Made by a program: the position numbers and the translations under genes. 19,296 nt of DNA, taken from Bacteroidales bacterium. GTDB lineage: Bacteria > Bacteroidota > Bacteroidia > Bacteroidales > S143-33. The DNA lies in NCBI GenBank assembly GCA_027083655.1, contig JALWNS010000129.1, positions 1 through 19,296 on the forward strand, given 5' to 3'. Under the pieces are notes generated by a model. The model was not told where the DNA came from and ran no database searches. It saw only the letters and a program-made list of their open reading frames with translations. Below, one piece after another: positions 1-6,891 of the stretch (the stretch's first letter is position 1; each line of letters opens with the position of its first letter).

Positions 1-1
1 T

Positions 2-1579
2 GCTTACGGCGACCAGTGCGAAAAGTGCGGTACTTCGCTCAGTCCCGAAGAGTTAATTAATCCCATCTCTGCCCTCACAGGAGCCAAGCCTATTAAGAAA
101 AAGACTAAGCACTGGTACCTGCCATTGAACAAATACGAAGATTTTATCCGTGAGTGGATACTCGTTGGCCACAAGCACGACTGGAAAGAAAACGTCCTTG
201 GACAGGTAAGCTCATGGCTCAATGCTGGTCTGCGGCCCCGCGCTGTGACCCGTGACCTGGATTGGGGTGTGCCAGTGCCGCTACCAGAGGCCGAAGGTAA
301 GGTGCTATACGTGTGGTTTGATGCACCTATTGGCTATATCTCCATGACCAAAGAGCTCACAGCTGATTGGGAGAAATATTGGAAAGACCCAGAGACCAAG
401 CTTGTACACTTTATTGGCAAGGATAATATAGTGTTCCACTGTATTATTTTCCCTGTCATGCTCAAGGAAGAGGGCACGTTCATTTTGCCGGACAATGTAC
501 CTGCTAATGAGTTTCTTAACCTTGAGGATAACAAGCTCTCTACTTCAAAGAACTGGGCTATCTGGCTGCACGAATACCTGGAGGAGTTCCCAGGCAAACA
601 GGATGTCCTTCGCTATGTCCTGACTGTCAACGCTCCAGAGACAAAGGACAATAACTTCACATGGAAAGACTTTCAGCGCCGTAATAACAAGGAACTTGTT
701 GGCGACCTGGGTAACTTCATCAATCGTGTGCTTGTACTAACGAACAAGTATTTCAATGGCCAGATACCTGAGCCTGGTGAGTTTACTGACTATGACCGCC
801 AAACAATAGAGGAACTGAAGCGTATCAAAGAGCTGGTTGAAAAAGGACTGGAAACATATCATTTCCGCCAGGCAGTAGGCGATGCTATCAATTTTGCTCG
901 TGTGGGTAATAAATATCTGGCAGAGACAGAGCCATGGAAGCTATGGAAAACAGAACCTGGGCGTGTCAAAACAATTCTTTACCTGGGTAATCAAATCATA
1001 GCATCACTTTCTACGCTCATTGAGCCATTCCTGCCGTTTTCTGCACAGAAAATCCGCCGCATGCTCGCTATAAACGAGCCTATTGCATGGGATGATATTA
1101 CCCGTACTGACCTGCTCAAACCTGGCCACCGGCTAGGCAAAACAGAGCTTCTGTTTGAGCAGGTTAGCGATGAACAAATCGAAAAACAACTTGATAAACT
1201 AAAACAAAAATCTGCAACCATGGAAGAAAAGAAAAACCTTGAACCGTTGAAAGAACAAATCACCTACGACGACTTTGCAAAGCTTGATATACGTGTAGCT
1301 ACTATCAAAGAAGCCGAAGACATTCCAAAATCCAAGAAACTGCTGAAACTTACCGTTGACACAGGCCTCGATGTGCGCACAGTACTGGCCGGTATAAAGG
1401 AACAATACAAGCCCGAAGACCTTGTAGGTAAAAAAATCGTTATTCTGGCCAACTTGAAACCGCGCAAAATGATGGGCTATGAATCACAGGGTATGGTCTT
1501 GATGGCTAATGACCCTGATGGCCGTTTTGTCTTCATAGTGCCTGATCAGGACGTAGAAAACGGAAGCTATATCTCATAA
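2..1579 (+). CDS. metG: Methionyl-tRNA synthetase, C-terminal part (5' end outside window)
   Basis: This class-I synthetase charges tRNA-Met with methionine in the cytoplasm. The reading frame is open from base 2, so the N-terminal Rossmann half with the HIGH motif lies upstream of the window. At 17-28 the frame encodes the zinc-knuckle pair CEKC (CxxC). The ATP-loop motif is KLSTSK at 533-550, the KxSTS variant typical of this MetRS type rather than canonical KMSKS. An anticodon-binding helical domain follows. From about 1259 to the stop is a fused EMAP-II/Arc1p-like OB-fold tRNA-binding domain, starting [14 protein letters not shown] and containing the [11 protein letters not shown] core. 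About 525 residues are visible. If the full protein is near 680-700 residues, as in long-form MetRS, roughly 160-170 are missing. The stop is 3 nt before the channel gene, so metG heads a four-gene cotranscribed block. Identity is secure. Confidence 0.97.
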   Translation, partial: AYGDQCEKCGTSLSPEELINPISALTGAKPIKKKTKHWYLPLNKYEDFIREWILVGHKHDWKENVLGQVSSWLNAGLRPRAVTRDLDWGVPVPLPEAEGKVLYVWFDAPIGYISMTKELTADWEKYWKDPETKLVHFIGKDNIVFHCIIFPVMLKEEGTFILPDNVPANEFLNLEDNKLSTSKNWAIWLHEYLEEFPGKQDVLRYVLTVNAPETKDNNFTWKDFQRRNNKELVGDLGNFINRVLVLTNKYFNGQIPEPGEFTDYDRQTIEELKRIKELVEKGLETYHFRQAVGDAINFARVGNKYLAETEPWKLWKTEPGRVKTILYLGNQIIASLSTLIEPFLPFSAQKIRRMLAINEPIAWDDITRTDLLKPGHRLGKTELLFEQVSDEQIEKQLDKLKQKSATMEEKKNLEPLKEQITYDDFAKLDIRVATIKEAEDIPKSKKLLKLTVDTGLDVRTVLAGIKEQYKPEDLVGKKIVILANLKPRKMMGYESQGMVLMANDPDGRFVFIVPDQDVENGSYIS

Positions 1580-1582
1580 CAC

Positions 1583-2602
1583 ATGGAAATAAGAAAGCTT
1601 CGGCGACGGGTACTGGTATCCGTCGTCGCACTTTTCACTATTGTATTGACCGGGATTACAGGCTACATGCTCATAGAGGGTTATTCGTTTAAGGATGCCC
1701 TCTATATGACCGTGATAACTATTTCTACAGTTGGCTTTGGACTGGTACATCCTCTTACGCCTTTTGGTACGTATTTTACTGTTTTTCTGATCATTATTAG
1801 CTTTGTTCTTATTGCATTTGTATTACAGAGCCTTATATCTATCCTTATTGACACTGATTTCCGTCTTTTTATCAAACGCCTGAGAATGGAAAAACTTGTT
1901 AGACGCCTCAAAGACCATGTCATAGTATGTGGCTATGGCAAAAACGGACACCATGCAGTAGAAGAGTTGCTATTGCATGGGGAAATTGTGGTGGTCATCG
2001 AAAGAGACCATTCTGTCATTACGCAACACGAATTTCACAAGAAAGAAAACCTGTATTTTATCGAAGGAGATGCTACTGATGATGATATTCTACAGAGTGC
2101 AAATGTGCAAAAAGCCAAAGCTCTTATAGCTACATTGCCTACAGATGCAGATAATGTATTTGTGGTGCTATCGGCCAGGGAGCTTAATCCTTCCCTATTG
2201 ATAATTAGCAGGGCAAGTGATGAGCAATCAGATTCCAAGCTGCGGCGCGCCGGAGCTAACTTTGTTATTATGCCGGACCATATTGGCGGTCACCGTATGG
2301 GCAAGCTAGTCTCGCAGCCTGACGTTCTCGAATTCCTTGATTACATAATGGTCAAGAGCGGTAATACAGTCAATATTGAATCAATACCTTGCGAAAAACT
2401 ACCACGCGAATACATGGGCAAAACAATAGGAGAACTGGATATTCGCCGCAATACAGGTGCCAATGTCGTCGGTCTTAAGCTCAACGATGGAACATATATC
2501 TTCAACCCTTCACCAAATGAACGAATCGAGCCAGGAAGCCGCCTTTTTGTACTCGGCACACCCGAACAAATCGAAAAACTTATTAAACTTTACAAAAGCT
2601 AA
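1583..2602 (+). CDS. RCK-type potassium channel (Ion_trans_2 + TrkA-N + TrkA-C)
   Basis: This 339-residue inner-membrane protein has the two-TM-plus-RCK layout of MthK-like potassium channels. TM1 is at about 10-32 and a pore helix with the selectivity filter TVGFG at 49-53. TM2 is at about 64-88. The cytosolic RCK (TrkA-N) Rossmann domain starts near 112, with the GYGKNG dinucleotide loop at 117-122 and the acidic E140 closing the second beta strand. A TrkA-C domain occupies about 255-339. Tetrameric channels of this kind pass K+ under control of a ligand bound to the RCK ring. The filter has Phe in place of the usual Tyr, and the residue straight after it is Leu rather than the common Asp or Glu. 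The ATG start is 3 nt after metG and no clear Shine-Dalgarno sequence is present. The family is clear. The ion and ligand specificities are inferred. Confidence 0.92.
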   Translation: MEIRKLRRRVLVSVVALFTIVLTGITGYMLIEGYSFKDALYMTVITISTVGFGLVHPLTPFGTYFTVFLIIISFVLIAFVLQSLISILIDTDFRLFIKRLRMEKLVRRLKDHVIVCGYGKNGHHAVEELLLHGEIVVVIERDHSVITQHEFHKKENLYFIEGDATDDDILQSANVQKAKALIATLPTDADNVFVVLSARELNPSLLIISRASDEQSDSKLRRAGANFVIMPDHIGGHRMGKLVSQPDVLEFLDYIMVKSGNTVNIESIPCEKLPREYMGKTIGELDIRRNTGANVVGLKLNDGTYIFNPSPNERIEPGSRLFVLGTPEQIEKLIKLYKS

Positions 2603-2605
2603 AAA

Positions 2606-3520
2606 ATGGATAAATCTCTAATTCGCTCTCTTAATGGAGCAGTTAAGTTATTATTGGACTTGCTTATAACGTTTGTCGTTTTCACAATGAGTTTTGTTGT
2701 ACTGCTTTTTCTGGGTAAGGAGATCTTCAATGTGCCATTGAAAGAGTTTATCTCCTCTGCATTATATATTGACAACGTTGGAGCTATCCAGTATCTCGTT
2801 GTGATACAATCGCTTAGCCTCTTTTTCTTTCCTGCATTGGCTATAGCATGGTTTTTCTCCAGACCACGGGACTTTTTTTATTTAAAAGAAGATGTCGGAC
2901 TAAAGAGCTTTGTGTTAATAATTGTGTTAATGGTTGTTGCTCAGGGCGTTGTCAATATACTTGCTTATTGGAACTATAACATACATTTTCCTGATGCTTT
3001 GCGAGGATTAGAGTTACAACTTAGAGAAGTAGAAAAACAAGCCCAGATTATAACAAGCCGTATATTAAGCGGCACAAGCTTAGGACAGCTAATAATAAAT
3101 GTTATCGTCGTTGCCCTGGTACCGGCTATTGGCGAGGAGTTGTTCTTCCGTGGCGTATTGCAACGCCATCTAAAAGAAACTTTCCGCAACGCACATGTTG
3201 CAATCGTGCTTACTGCCCTTATTTTTGCCTTTGCTCACTTCGAATTCTTTACATTTTTGCCACGATTTTTATTGGGCTTAATACTTGGCTATATTGCATA
3301 TTGGTATAAGAATCTGTGGGCTCCTATTCTTGCCCATTTCACAAACAACTTCATTGGTGTTATGATTTATTTCGTGAGCCTCAGGCAGGGCAAAACAGTA
3401 GACGATCTCACACAGGTACAGAAGCCAGCTATTTGGTTATCTATAGCTAGCGTTATATTACTCACTATCATTCTGTATACATTAAAAAAATGGTCAAATG
3501 GTAAAAGTCAAAATCGTTAA
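2606..3520 (+). CDS. CPBP (Abi/Rce1-type) intramembrane metalloprotease
   Basis: This is a 304-residue polytopic inner-membrane protein with roughly eight hydrophobic segments. The CPBP/Abi catalytic motifs are all present: motif 1 GEELFFR with E177, E178 and R182; motif 2 with H211 in FAFAHF; motif 3 with H244 and N247/N248 in HFTNNF. These glutamates and histidines are the metal-binding or catalytic residues of the Rce1-like fold, so the protein should be an active glutamate-dependent endopeptidase. Family members process prenylated proteins in eukaryotes. In bacteria they mostly have unknown substrates, some linked to peptide maturation or immunity. It starts 3 nt after the channel gene and its last 23 nt overlap dut in another frame, so it is translated as part of the metG operon. 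No toxin, bacteriocin or phage gene is nearby to suggest an immunity role. The substrate cannot be read from the sequence. Confidence 0.88.
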   Translation: MDKSLIRSLNGAVKLLLDLLITFVVFTMSFVVLLFLGKEIFNVPLKEFISSALYIDNVGAIQYLVVIQSLSLFFFPALAIAWFFSRPRDFFYLKEDVGLKSFVLIIVLMVVAQGVVNILAYWNYNIHFPDALRGLELQLREVEKQAQIITSRILSGTSLGQLIINVIVVALVPAIGEELFFRGVLQRHLKETFRNAHVAIVLTALIFAFAHFEFFTFLPRFLLGLILGYIAYWYKNLWAPILAHFTNNFIGVMIYFVSLRQGKTVDDLTQVQKPAIWLSIASVILLTIILYTLKKWSNGKSQNR

Positions 3521-3935
3521 CAAATCATCCAATCCACTGCCTCATTATAGCACAGCCCTGTCGGCAGGTATGGATCTTAGGGCTAACCTCAAAGAACCTC
3601 TAACTCTGGCACCAATGCAACGCGCCCTTGTGCCGACAGGACTTTTCATAGAACTACCAGAAGGCTACGAAGCACAGGTCAGGCCGCGTAGCGGTCTGGC
3701 AATAAAGCATGGCATTACTGTGCTCAACACACCGGGTACAATAGACGCAGACTACCGTGGAGAAATAATGGTTATCTTAATCAACCTCTCTAATGAGCCT
3801 TTCACTATCAACAATGGTGACCGCATTGCACAAATGGTTATAGCACGCCACGAGACAGCTGAGCTTATACAAGTAGAGGAGCTTAGCGACACAGAACGTG
3901 GACAGGGCGGCTTCGGACACACAGGGACAAAATAA
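3498..3935 (+). CDS. dut: Deoxyuridine 5'-triphosphate nucleotidohydrolase (dUTPase)
   Basis: This enzyme hydrolyses dUTP to dUMP and pyrophosphate. It keeps uracil out of DNA and supplies dUMP for thymidylate synthesis. The protein is 145 residues, the normal size for the homotrimeric class. All five dUTPase motifs are visible: AGMDLRA (23-29), RPRSGLA (62-68), [11 protein letters not shown] (80-90) with the water-activating D83, [10 protein letters not shown] (106-115) and the C-terminal arm [10 protein letters not shown] (134-143). The arm has His where many homologues have Ser. The ATG at 3498 lies inside the end of the CPBP gene (23-nt overlap, different frame), so translation is probably coupled. 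It is the last gene of the metG operon. No obvious U-rich hairpin terminator follows directly; instead a long gene-free region with inverted repeats begins. Confidence 0.96.
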   Translation: MVKVKIVNKSSNPLPHYSTALSAGMDLRANLKEPLTLAPMQRALVPTGLFIELPEGYEAQVRPRSGLAIKHGITVLNTPGTIDADYRGEIMVILINLSNEPFTINNGDRIAQMVIARHETAELIQVEELSDTERGQGGFGHTGTK

Positions 3936-4074
3936 AAGCAAACACTGGCGTGGCATGGAAATGCTACACCATTTTGCGAAGCAAAAGCAAGGTAGGCGAG
4001 GTAGCATGGCAAAAAAGAACTGCAGTTTCATTTTGACGCTAAGGGTGCCACGCAGCCTTAACGGTTTTAATTTC

Positions 4075-4107
4075 ACCACAGATTTCCCAGAGAGTCACAG
4101 AGTTTTC
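4075..4107 (+). repeat. Degenerate CACAGA/CAGAGA-type intergenic repeat
   Basis: Three imperfect copies of a CACAGA-like word stand about 8-10 bp apart: ACCACAGA, CCAGAGA and TCACAGAG. They lie in the middle of a gene-free region. Tandem CACAGA-like tracts of this sort are, from memory, recurrent non-coding sequence in several environmental bacterial genomes. Their role is not established, and only this one short, worn copy is visible here. Confidence 0.35.
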
Positions 4108-4372
4108 ATTCCTAGACGAAGGGCAACGGTCATGCGATGACTCCTAGGAGGCTCAAAGCGCTGGGGGCTCGCTGGCAACACTACTTTTTATCAAAAAATA
4201 ACTCAAAGCGTATCACAAAGTTGCACCGCGACACGAACCTGAAGTTGCCTTATAAATACTTCCTTTGCGGTCACTTTTAGAGTTTTTGGGGTTCTAATCT
4301 TAACCGTTACGAAGCTACAATCGTGCACCACATAGCTTTTCCTTAAAAAAATTAGAAAAAAAGAGTATTTTA

Positions 4373-4402
4373 TTTGAAATTCTGAATATCTAACTATCTT
4401 TG
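4373..4402 (+). promoter_or_regulatory. Bacteroidota-type promoter for the Rrf2 gene (TTTG-N18-TATCTTTG)
   Basis: A -33 element TTTG (4373-4376) and a perfect TAnnTTTG -7 element, TATCTTTG (4395-4402), are separated by 18 bp. This is one base short of the 19-21 bp spacing described for the Bacteroides primary sigma factor. The start codon follows at 4427, leaving a leader of about 17-20 nt. The upstream 50 bp is A/T-rich, as is usual for these promoters. It is the clearest full promoter in the window. Confidence 0.75.
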
Positions 4403-4426
4403 CATTAGAACTTAAGTCAGGAAGAA

Positions 4427-4888
4427 ATGTTTTCTACCACGAGTAAATACGCAATAAGAGCTGTTCTTTATCTAGCAATGTTGGATAAGAAAAACGACAA
4501 TCCAGAGAAGGTTTTAAAGGTTGGGATAAAAAAACTTGCAGAGGATTTAAAAATACCTACATTTTTTCTGGGTAAAATCATGCAAACACTTGCTAAAAAC
4601 AAGATACTCACCTCATACAAAGGGCCCAATGGTGGTTTTAGCTTTAACAAAAACCCGGATGAAATAAGCTTATTGGACATCGTACGTATATTTGACGGAG
4701 ACGAAGTTTTTAGTTCATGTATTCTTGGTCTAAACCTGTGTAATCATGAAGGTTTTAAAAAAGAAGACTGTCCTTTTGCACAAGATTTAGATGTTTGCGT
4801 TGACCGCATTAGCCAGTACCTGAACAACACATACGTGGGCAAAGTAGCCAAATCACTTAACAAGCTTGATGATATTTTTATGATATAG
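4427..4888 (+). CDS. Rrf2-family transcriptional regulator with four cysteines
   Basis: This 153-residue DNA-binding regulator opens with the Rrf2 signature MFSTTSKYAIRAVLYLA. A winged helix-turn-helix follows, with recognition-helix residues around 44-62 (IPTFFLGKIMQTLAKNKI) and the wing YKGPNGGF at 64-71. The C-terminal half carries C98, C105, C115 and C124. IscR, NsrR and RsrR use three cysteines here to hold a [2Fe-2S] or [4Fe-4S] cluster that senses iron-sulfur status, NO or redox, so a cluster-based sensor is likely. Spacing differs from IscR and the ligand set cannot be fixed by eye. Its promoter is at 4373-4402, and AGGAAG (4419-4424) sits too close to the ATG to be a normal ribosome site. 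The 3' end overlaps the convergent VanZ-like gene by 36 bp. Target genes are unknown; no suf/isc genes are in the window. Confidence 0.9.
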   Translation: MFSTTSKYAIRAVLYLAMLDKKNDNPEKVLKVGIKKLAEDLKIPTFFLGKIMQTLAKNKILTSYKGPNGGFSFNKNPDEISLLDIVRIFDGDEVFSSCILGLNLCNHEGFKKEDCPFAQDLDVCVDRISQYLNNTYVGKVAKSLNKLDDIFMI

Positions 4889-5206
4889 ACCGATATATCC
4901 TCCTACAAGATTCATCAAAAAATCAAGATAATCACCAGTGCGGTAGGTAGTAAGCACACCCTGCCCTATCTCTATCAAGGCACCTAGCAGAATAATATAC
5001 ACAGCTGAAATGCGCATATTACTATCTTCTTTACTTAGTAGAAAGCCCAGCACAAAGTAGAGGACAAAGTGCTCAATCTTATCAGCGTATGGTATAAGAT
5101 CTGGACCAGTACGTTCGGGCAGGCGTATGAAGGAGAGTATTATAATTACAATAGTCCAGATTAGTGTCCATCTGTGTCTGTAAATAAACATTTTTCCACT
5201 AGACAT
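4853..5206 (-). CDS. VanZ-like family membrane protein
   Basis: This small protein of 117 residues has about four membrane helices. It carries the VanZ-family pattern of conserved polar residues at helix ends: D42, K43 and H46 in ADKIEHF, E79 and Q82 in IEIGQG, and R89, D92, D95 and N99 in YRTGDYLDFLMN. VanZ domains are associated with low-level teicoplanin resistance in enterococci, but most bacterial homologues have no proven role, and resistance should not be inferred from the domain alone. I chose the ATG at 5206. A TTG at 5215 would overlap the stop of the upstream beta-barrel gene, and a further ATG exists at 5191. It is the last gene of a three-gene minus operon. Its final 36 bp are antisense to the end of the Rrf2 gene, so the two transcripts must overlap. 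Confidence 0.82.
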   Translation of the reverse strand: MSSGKMFIYRHRWTLIWTIVIIILSFIRLPERTGPDLIPYADKIEHFVLYFVLGFLLSKEDSNMRISAVYIILLGALIEIGQGVLTTYRTGDYLDFLMNLVGGYIGLYHKNIIKLVK

Positions 5207-5211
5207 AACTC

Positions 5212-6069
5212 TCAATATTTCAAGTATTTGTCAATATCACTACCGTTTCTTTTCTTCAGTTTGTAGCTTACATTAAACGCTGGCATTATACTATATTGCT
5301 TTGTGCGTCCAGAAATATCAGCTATATATCCTGCTGCTATTGTGCTCCGTTTATTAAACCCAAAACCAAAATAGAAGAAAGTAGTATTCTCCAGGAACAT
5401 ATCATCCTTATGCACTTTTATCCATTTTACAGTTGTCGAAAGATTTAAATTATTCAAGATCTTAGCATCGTAGGTCAATCCAAGATAATAAAGGTATTTG
5501 TTCTTAAAAGTTGATGAGGTAAGGTACCAGAAAGTATTTTGCGGGAGGACAATGGTCGAATCAGAGCCAAAGGTATTGCGCAGACCAGCTTTTAGATTGA
5601 TTTTATTGCCTGTGTAATTACATACTTTACTGGCATTGGTATAGAATGATAGTATAACTTCGTTATTCATAGTCAGGTTAGGCCGCAAAGTTGGCTGCAA
5701 AGGCTCTATAAGCCCCATGCGTCCTAGAAGATTAAAGCCCATGTGAGGAAAAACGACAGAGTGGACCGAAGTAAGCCCAAACTTCAAACTTTGAAAAAAT
5801 CCTTTTTTGTGCGTTTCCTTATATTTGTCCCATAACTTAACCTTGGCCTGGATATTAGGCATCACAGGCAAAAGCACAAGCTGTGAAGCCACCTGTATAC
5901 GGTCATTAAAATTATAACGAGATGTAAATGAGGTGTTTAACAAAAAGTTTCTCTTCTGTGCAAAGTTATCATTACCCACATCCCACAATGGCAAAACATA
6001 ATTCTGGGAAAGAAGGGGAAAGGAAGCCAGTATAAGCAGAAAAATTAAAAATGTTTTGTTTTTTGTCAT
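5212..6069 (-). CDS. Uncharacterised outer-membrane beta-barrel protein with signal peptide
   Basis: I do not recognise a named family. The 285-residue product starts with a Sec signal peptide (MTKNKTFLIFLLILASFPLL, cleavage near SQ-NY). The rest is rich in short alternating hydrophobic/polar stretches with aromatic ends, such as KYLYYLGLTY, NTTFFYFGFGF and YSIMPAFNVSYKL. That pattern, and the basic/aromatic C-terminus, suggest an outer-membrane beta-barrel. It lacks the opening typical of PorP/SprF, so I do not assign it to type IX secretion. Its ATG overlaps the stop of the upstream PorT-like gene in an ATGA junction (6066-6069) and the VanZ-like gene begins 5 nt after its own stop, so all three are probably translated together. 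The function is unknown. Confidence 0.7.
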   Translation of the reverse strand: MTKNKTFLIFLLILASFPLLSQNYVLPLWDVGNDNFAQKRNFLLNTSFTSRYNFNDRIQVASQLVLLPVMPNIQAKVKLWDKYKETHKKGFFQSLKFGLTSVHSVVFPHMGFNLLGRMGLIEPLQPTLRPNLTMNNEVILSFYTNASKVCNYTGNKINLKAGLRNTFGSDSTIVLPQNTFWYLTSSTFKNKYLYYLGLTYDAKILNNLNLSTTVKWIKVHKDDMFLENTTFFYFGFGFNKRSTIAAGYIADISGRTKQYSIMPAFNVSYKLKKRNGSDIDKYLKY

Positions 6070-6773
6070 CTTCTTCTTATTCTTCTAGGTGTTAATCTAT
6101 GCCTATTAGCTTTGCCAATTGTTATCAAACCCATACTTAAGGTAAAAACCTGGTTTTTACTGGCAAATTCAGGGTACGGCACATAACCTTTGTAAAGCTT
6201 GATGAAGCCTGGTTTATAGCGTAAATCGAAAAACATATCAAAGGTCTCATTAACTTTAAATTGGTATCCAACGCCAAAAACCAAGCCTAAATCAAAAAAA
6301 CTAATGTCGCGTCCAAAACTATAGTATACACCTTCCAAAGTATCAATGCTTTCTGCCGAATGTATTTCCTGTCGCCATGTAGCAGAAGCAGTACCTGGCA
6401 CTATATTAACATAACCGCCAAGCTCTGTATAGACCCAATCCCAATTTTGTTTCCATACAACAGGGATATGAATATAATTAATCTTCAATTCTTTAAGATC
6501 GCGGTAAAATAAGCCCTGGTAATAATATTCTGTCTTATAAGTAGCTCCCTGCTGCGAATAAAATATACCATATTGGATGTACGTAGATTGATCAATATAT
6601 AAATCTCGCATTATTCCGCCATAAAAGCCAAAACGTGGTGTGCGTGTATTAAGAGATGTACTGTCTCCTGTGAGAGTAGCCATATTTGCTCCTACAACAA
6701 AACCAGTAAATCCTTGTGCCCAAAGACTTGCAGACAACAAAACGCCTAAAAATGCTAATGCTACTCTTTTCAT
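6066..6773 (-). CDS. PorT-like outer-membrane beta-barrel protein
   Basis: This 235-residue protein has the signal peptide MKRVALAFLGVLLSASLWAQ and a barrel body. The order is that of the OMP_b-brl_2/PorT-like family: a FVVGANMATL-type first strand after the signal, then FGFYGGIMRDLYI, then the strand IQYGIFYSQQGA, then INYIHIPVVWKQ (the conserved yl-IP-ll-k strand), then YTELGGYVNIV. The C-terminus is very basic (RHRLTPRRIRRR), which is unusual after a last barrel strand. The ATG at 6773 is chosen because the signal peptide starts there. The frame stays open to 6848 but the extension is Lys-rich and non-signal-like. It heads the operon with the second barrel and the VanZ-like gene. A -7-like TATTTTTG lies at 6846-6853. 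True PorT serves gingipain (type IX) secretion, but this broad family includes many unrelated porin-like proteins. Confidence 0.75.
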   Translation of the reverse strand: MKRVALAFLGVLLSASLWAQGFTGFVVGANMATLTGDSTSLNTRTPRFGFYGGIMRDLYIDQSTYIQYGIFYSQQGATYKTEYYYQGLFYRDLKELKINYIHIPVVWKQNWDWVYTELGGYVNIVPGTASATWRQEIHSAESIDTLEGVYYSFGRDISFFDLGLVFGVGYQFKVNETFDMFFDLRYKPGFIKLYKGYVPYPEFASKNQVFTLSMGLITIGKANRHRLTPRRIRRR

Positions 6774-6845
6774 AGTCTTAGAAATGAATATTTTACAAGA
6801 TAAACGCAAGTACATGAAATTTTGTTTTAAAAAGAGAAGTTTTTT

Positions 6846-6853
6846 CAAAAATA
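6846..6853 (-). promoter_or_regulatory. Candidate -7 element for the beta-barrel operon
   Basis: On the minus strand this reads TATTTTTG, a full match to TAnnTTTG, 72 bp upstream of the chosen start. No TTTG lies at the proper distance upstream and the surroundings are extremely A/T-rich, so a chance match is quite possible. Confidence 0.3.
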
Positions 6854-6891
6854 ATTAAATTTGTTAAACAATCATCGCATAATTTGAGGAT

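Larger units (their letters stand above)
3936..4426 (+). other. Gene-free region with nested inverted repeats and short repeats
   Basis: No convincing gene was found in these 491 bp; the open frames here have unlikely protein composition. The proximal part has several inverted repeats. GCGTGGCA (3948-3955) pairs with TGCCACGC (4046-4053). Inside it, ATGCTAC (3961-3967) pairs with GTAGCAT (4001-4007). Within that, TTTTGC-GAA-GCAAAA forms a tight hairpin (3972-3986). The palindromes AACTGCAGTT (4018-4027) and CTCCTAGGAG (4141-4150) are also present. A CACAGA-type degenerate stretch lies at about 4075-4107. CTCAAAGCG occurs twice, exactly 50 bp apart (4152 and 4202). The distal 60 bp is the promoter of the Rrf2 gene. 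The hairpins could be the 3' end of the metG-dut transcript, a small RNA, or the remains of a repeat element. No poly-T run follows them. Confidence 0.5.

Noticed and set aside
2606..3520. CPBP protease as an abortive-infection or bacteriocin-immunity system
   Set aside because: There are no phage-defence, bacteriocin or toxin genes around it. It is embedded in a housekeeping operon.
3972..3986. Hairpin TTTTGCGAAGCAAAA as the dut terminator
   Set aside because: No run of T follows on either strand, and it sits inside a larger set of inverted repeats.
3752..4079. Minus-strand frames antisense to dut and running into the gap
   Set aside because: They are mostly antisense to a clear dut gene, with Cys-rich, unlikely composition and no start context.
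3898..4140. Open frame of 80 codons after dut on the plus strand
   Set aside because: It overlaps the dut end in another frame, has no domain-like pattern, and crosses the palindromes and the CACAGA tract. It looks like chance translation of repeat DNA.
4853..5206. Glycopeptide-resistance gene from the VanZ-like domain
   Set aside because: There is no vanA/H/X/R/S homologue nearby. The VanZ domain is widespread in bacteria without resistance.
5212..6069. PorP/SprF type IX secretion protein
   Set aside because: The characteristic start and motifs of that family are not seen; only a generic signal peptide plus beta-barrel pattern is present.
6860..6886. Promoter for the GNAT gene (TTTG, then TAATTTG)
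   Set aside because: The -7 word is one base short of TAnnTTTG, the spacing is only 16 bp, and it would leave almost no leader before the ATG.
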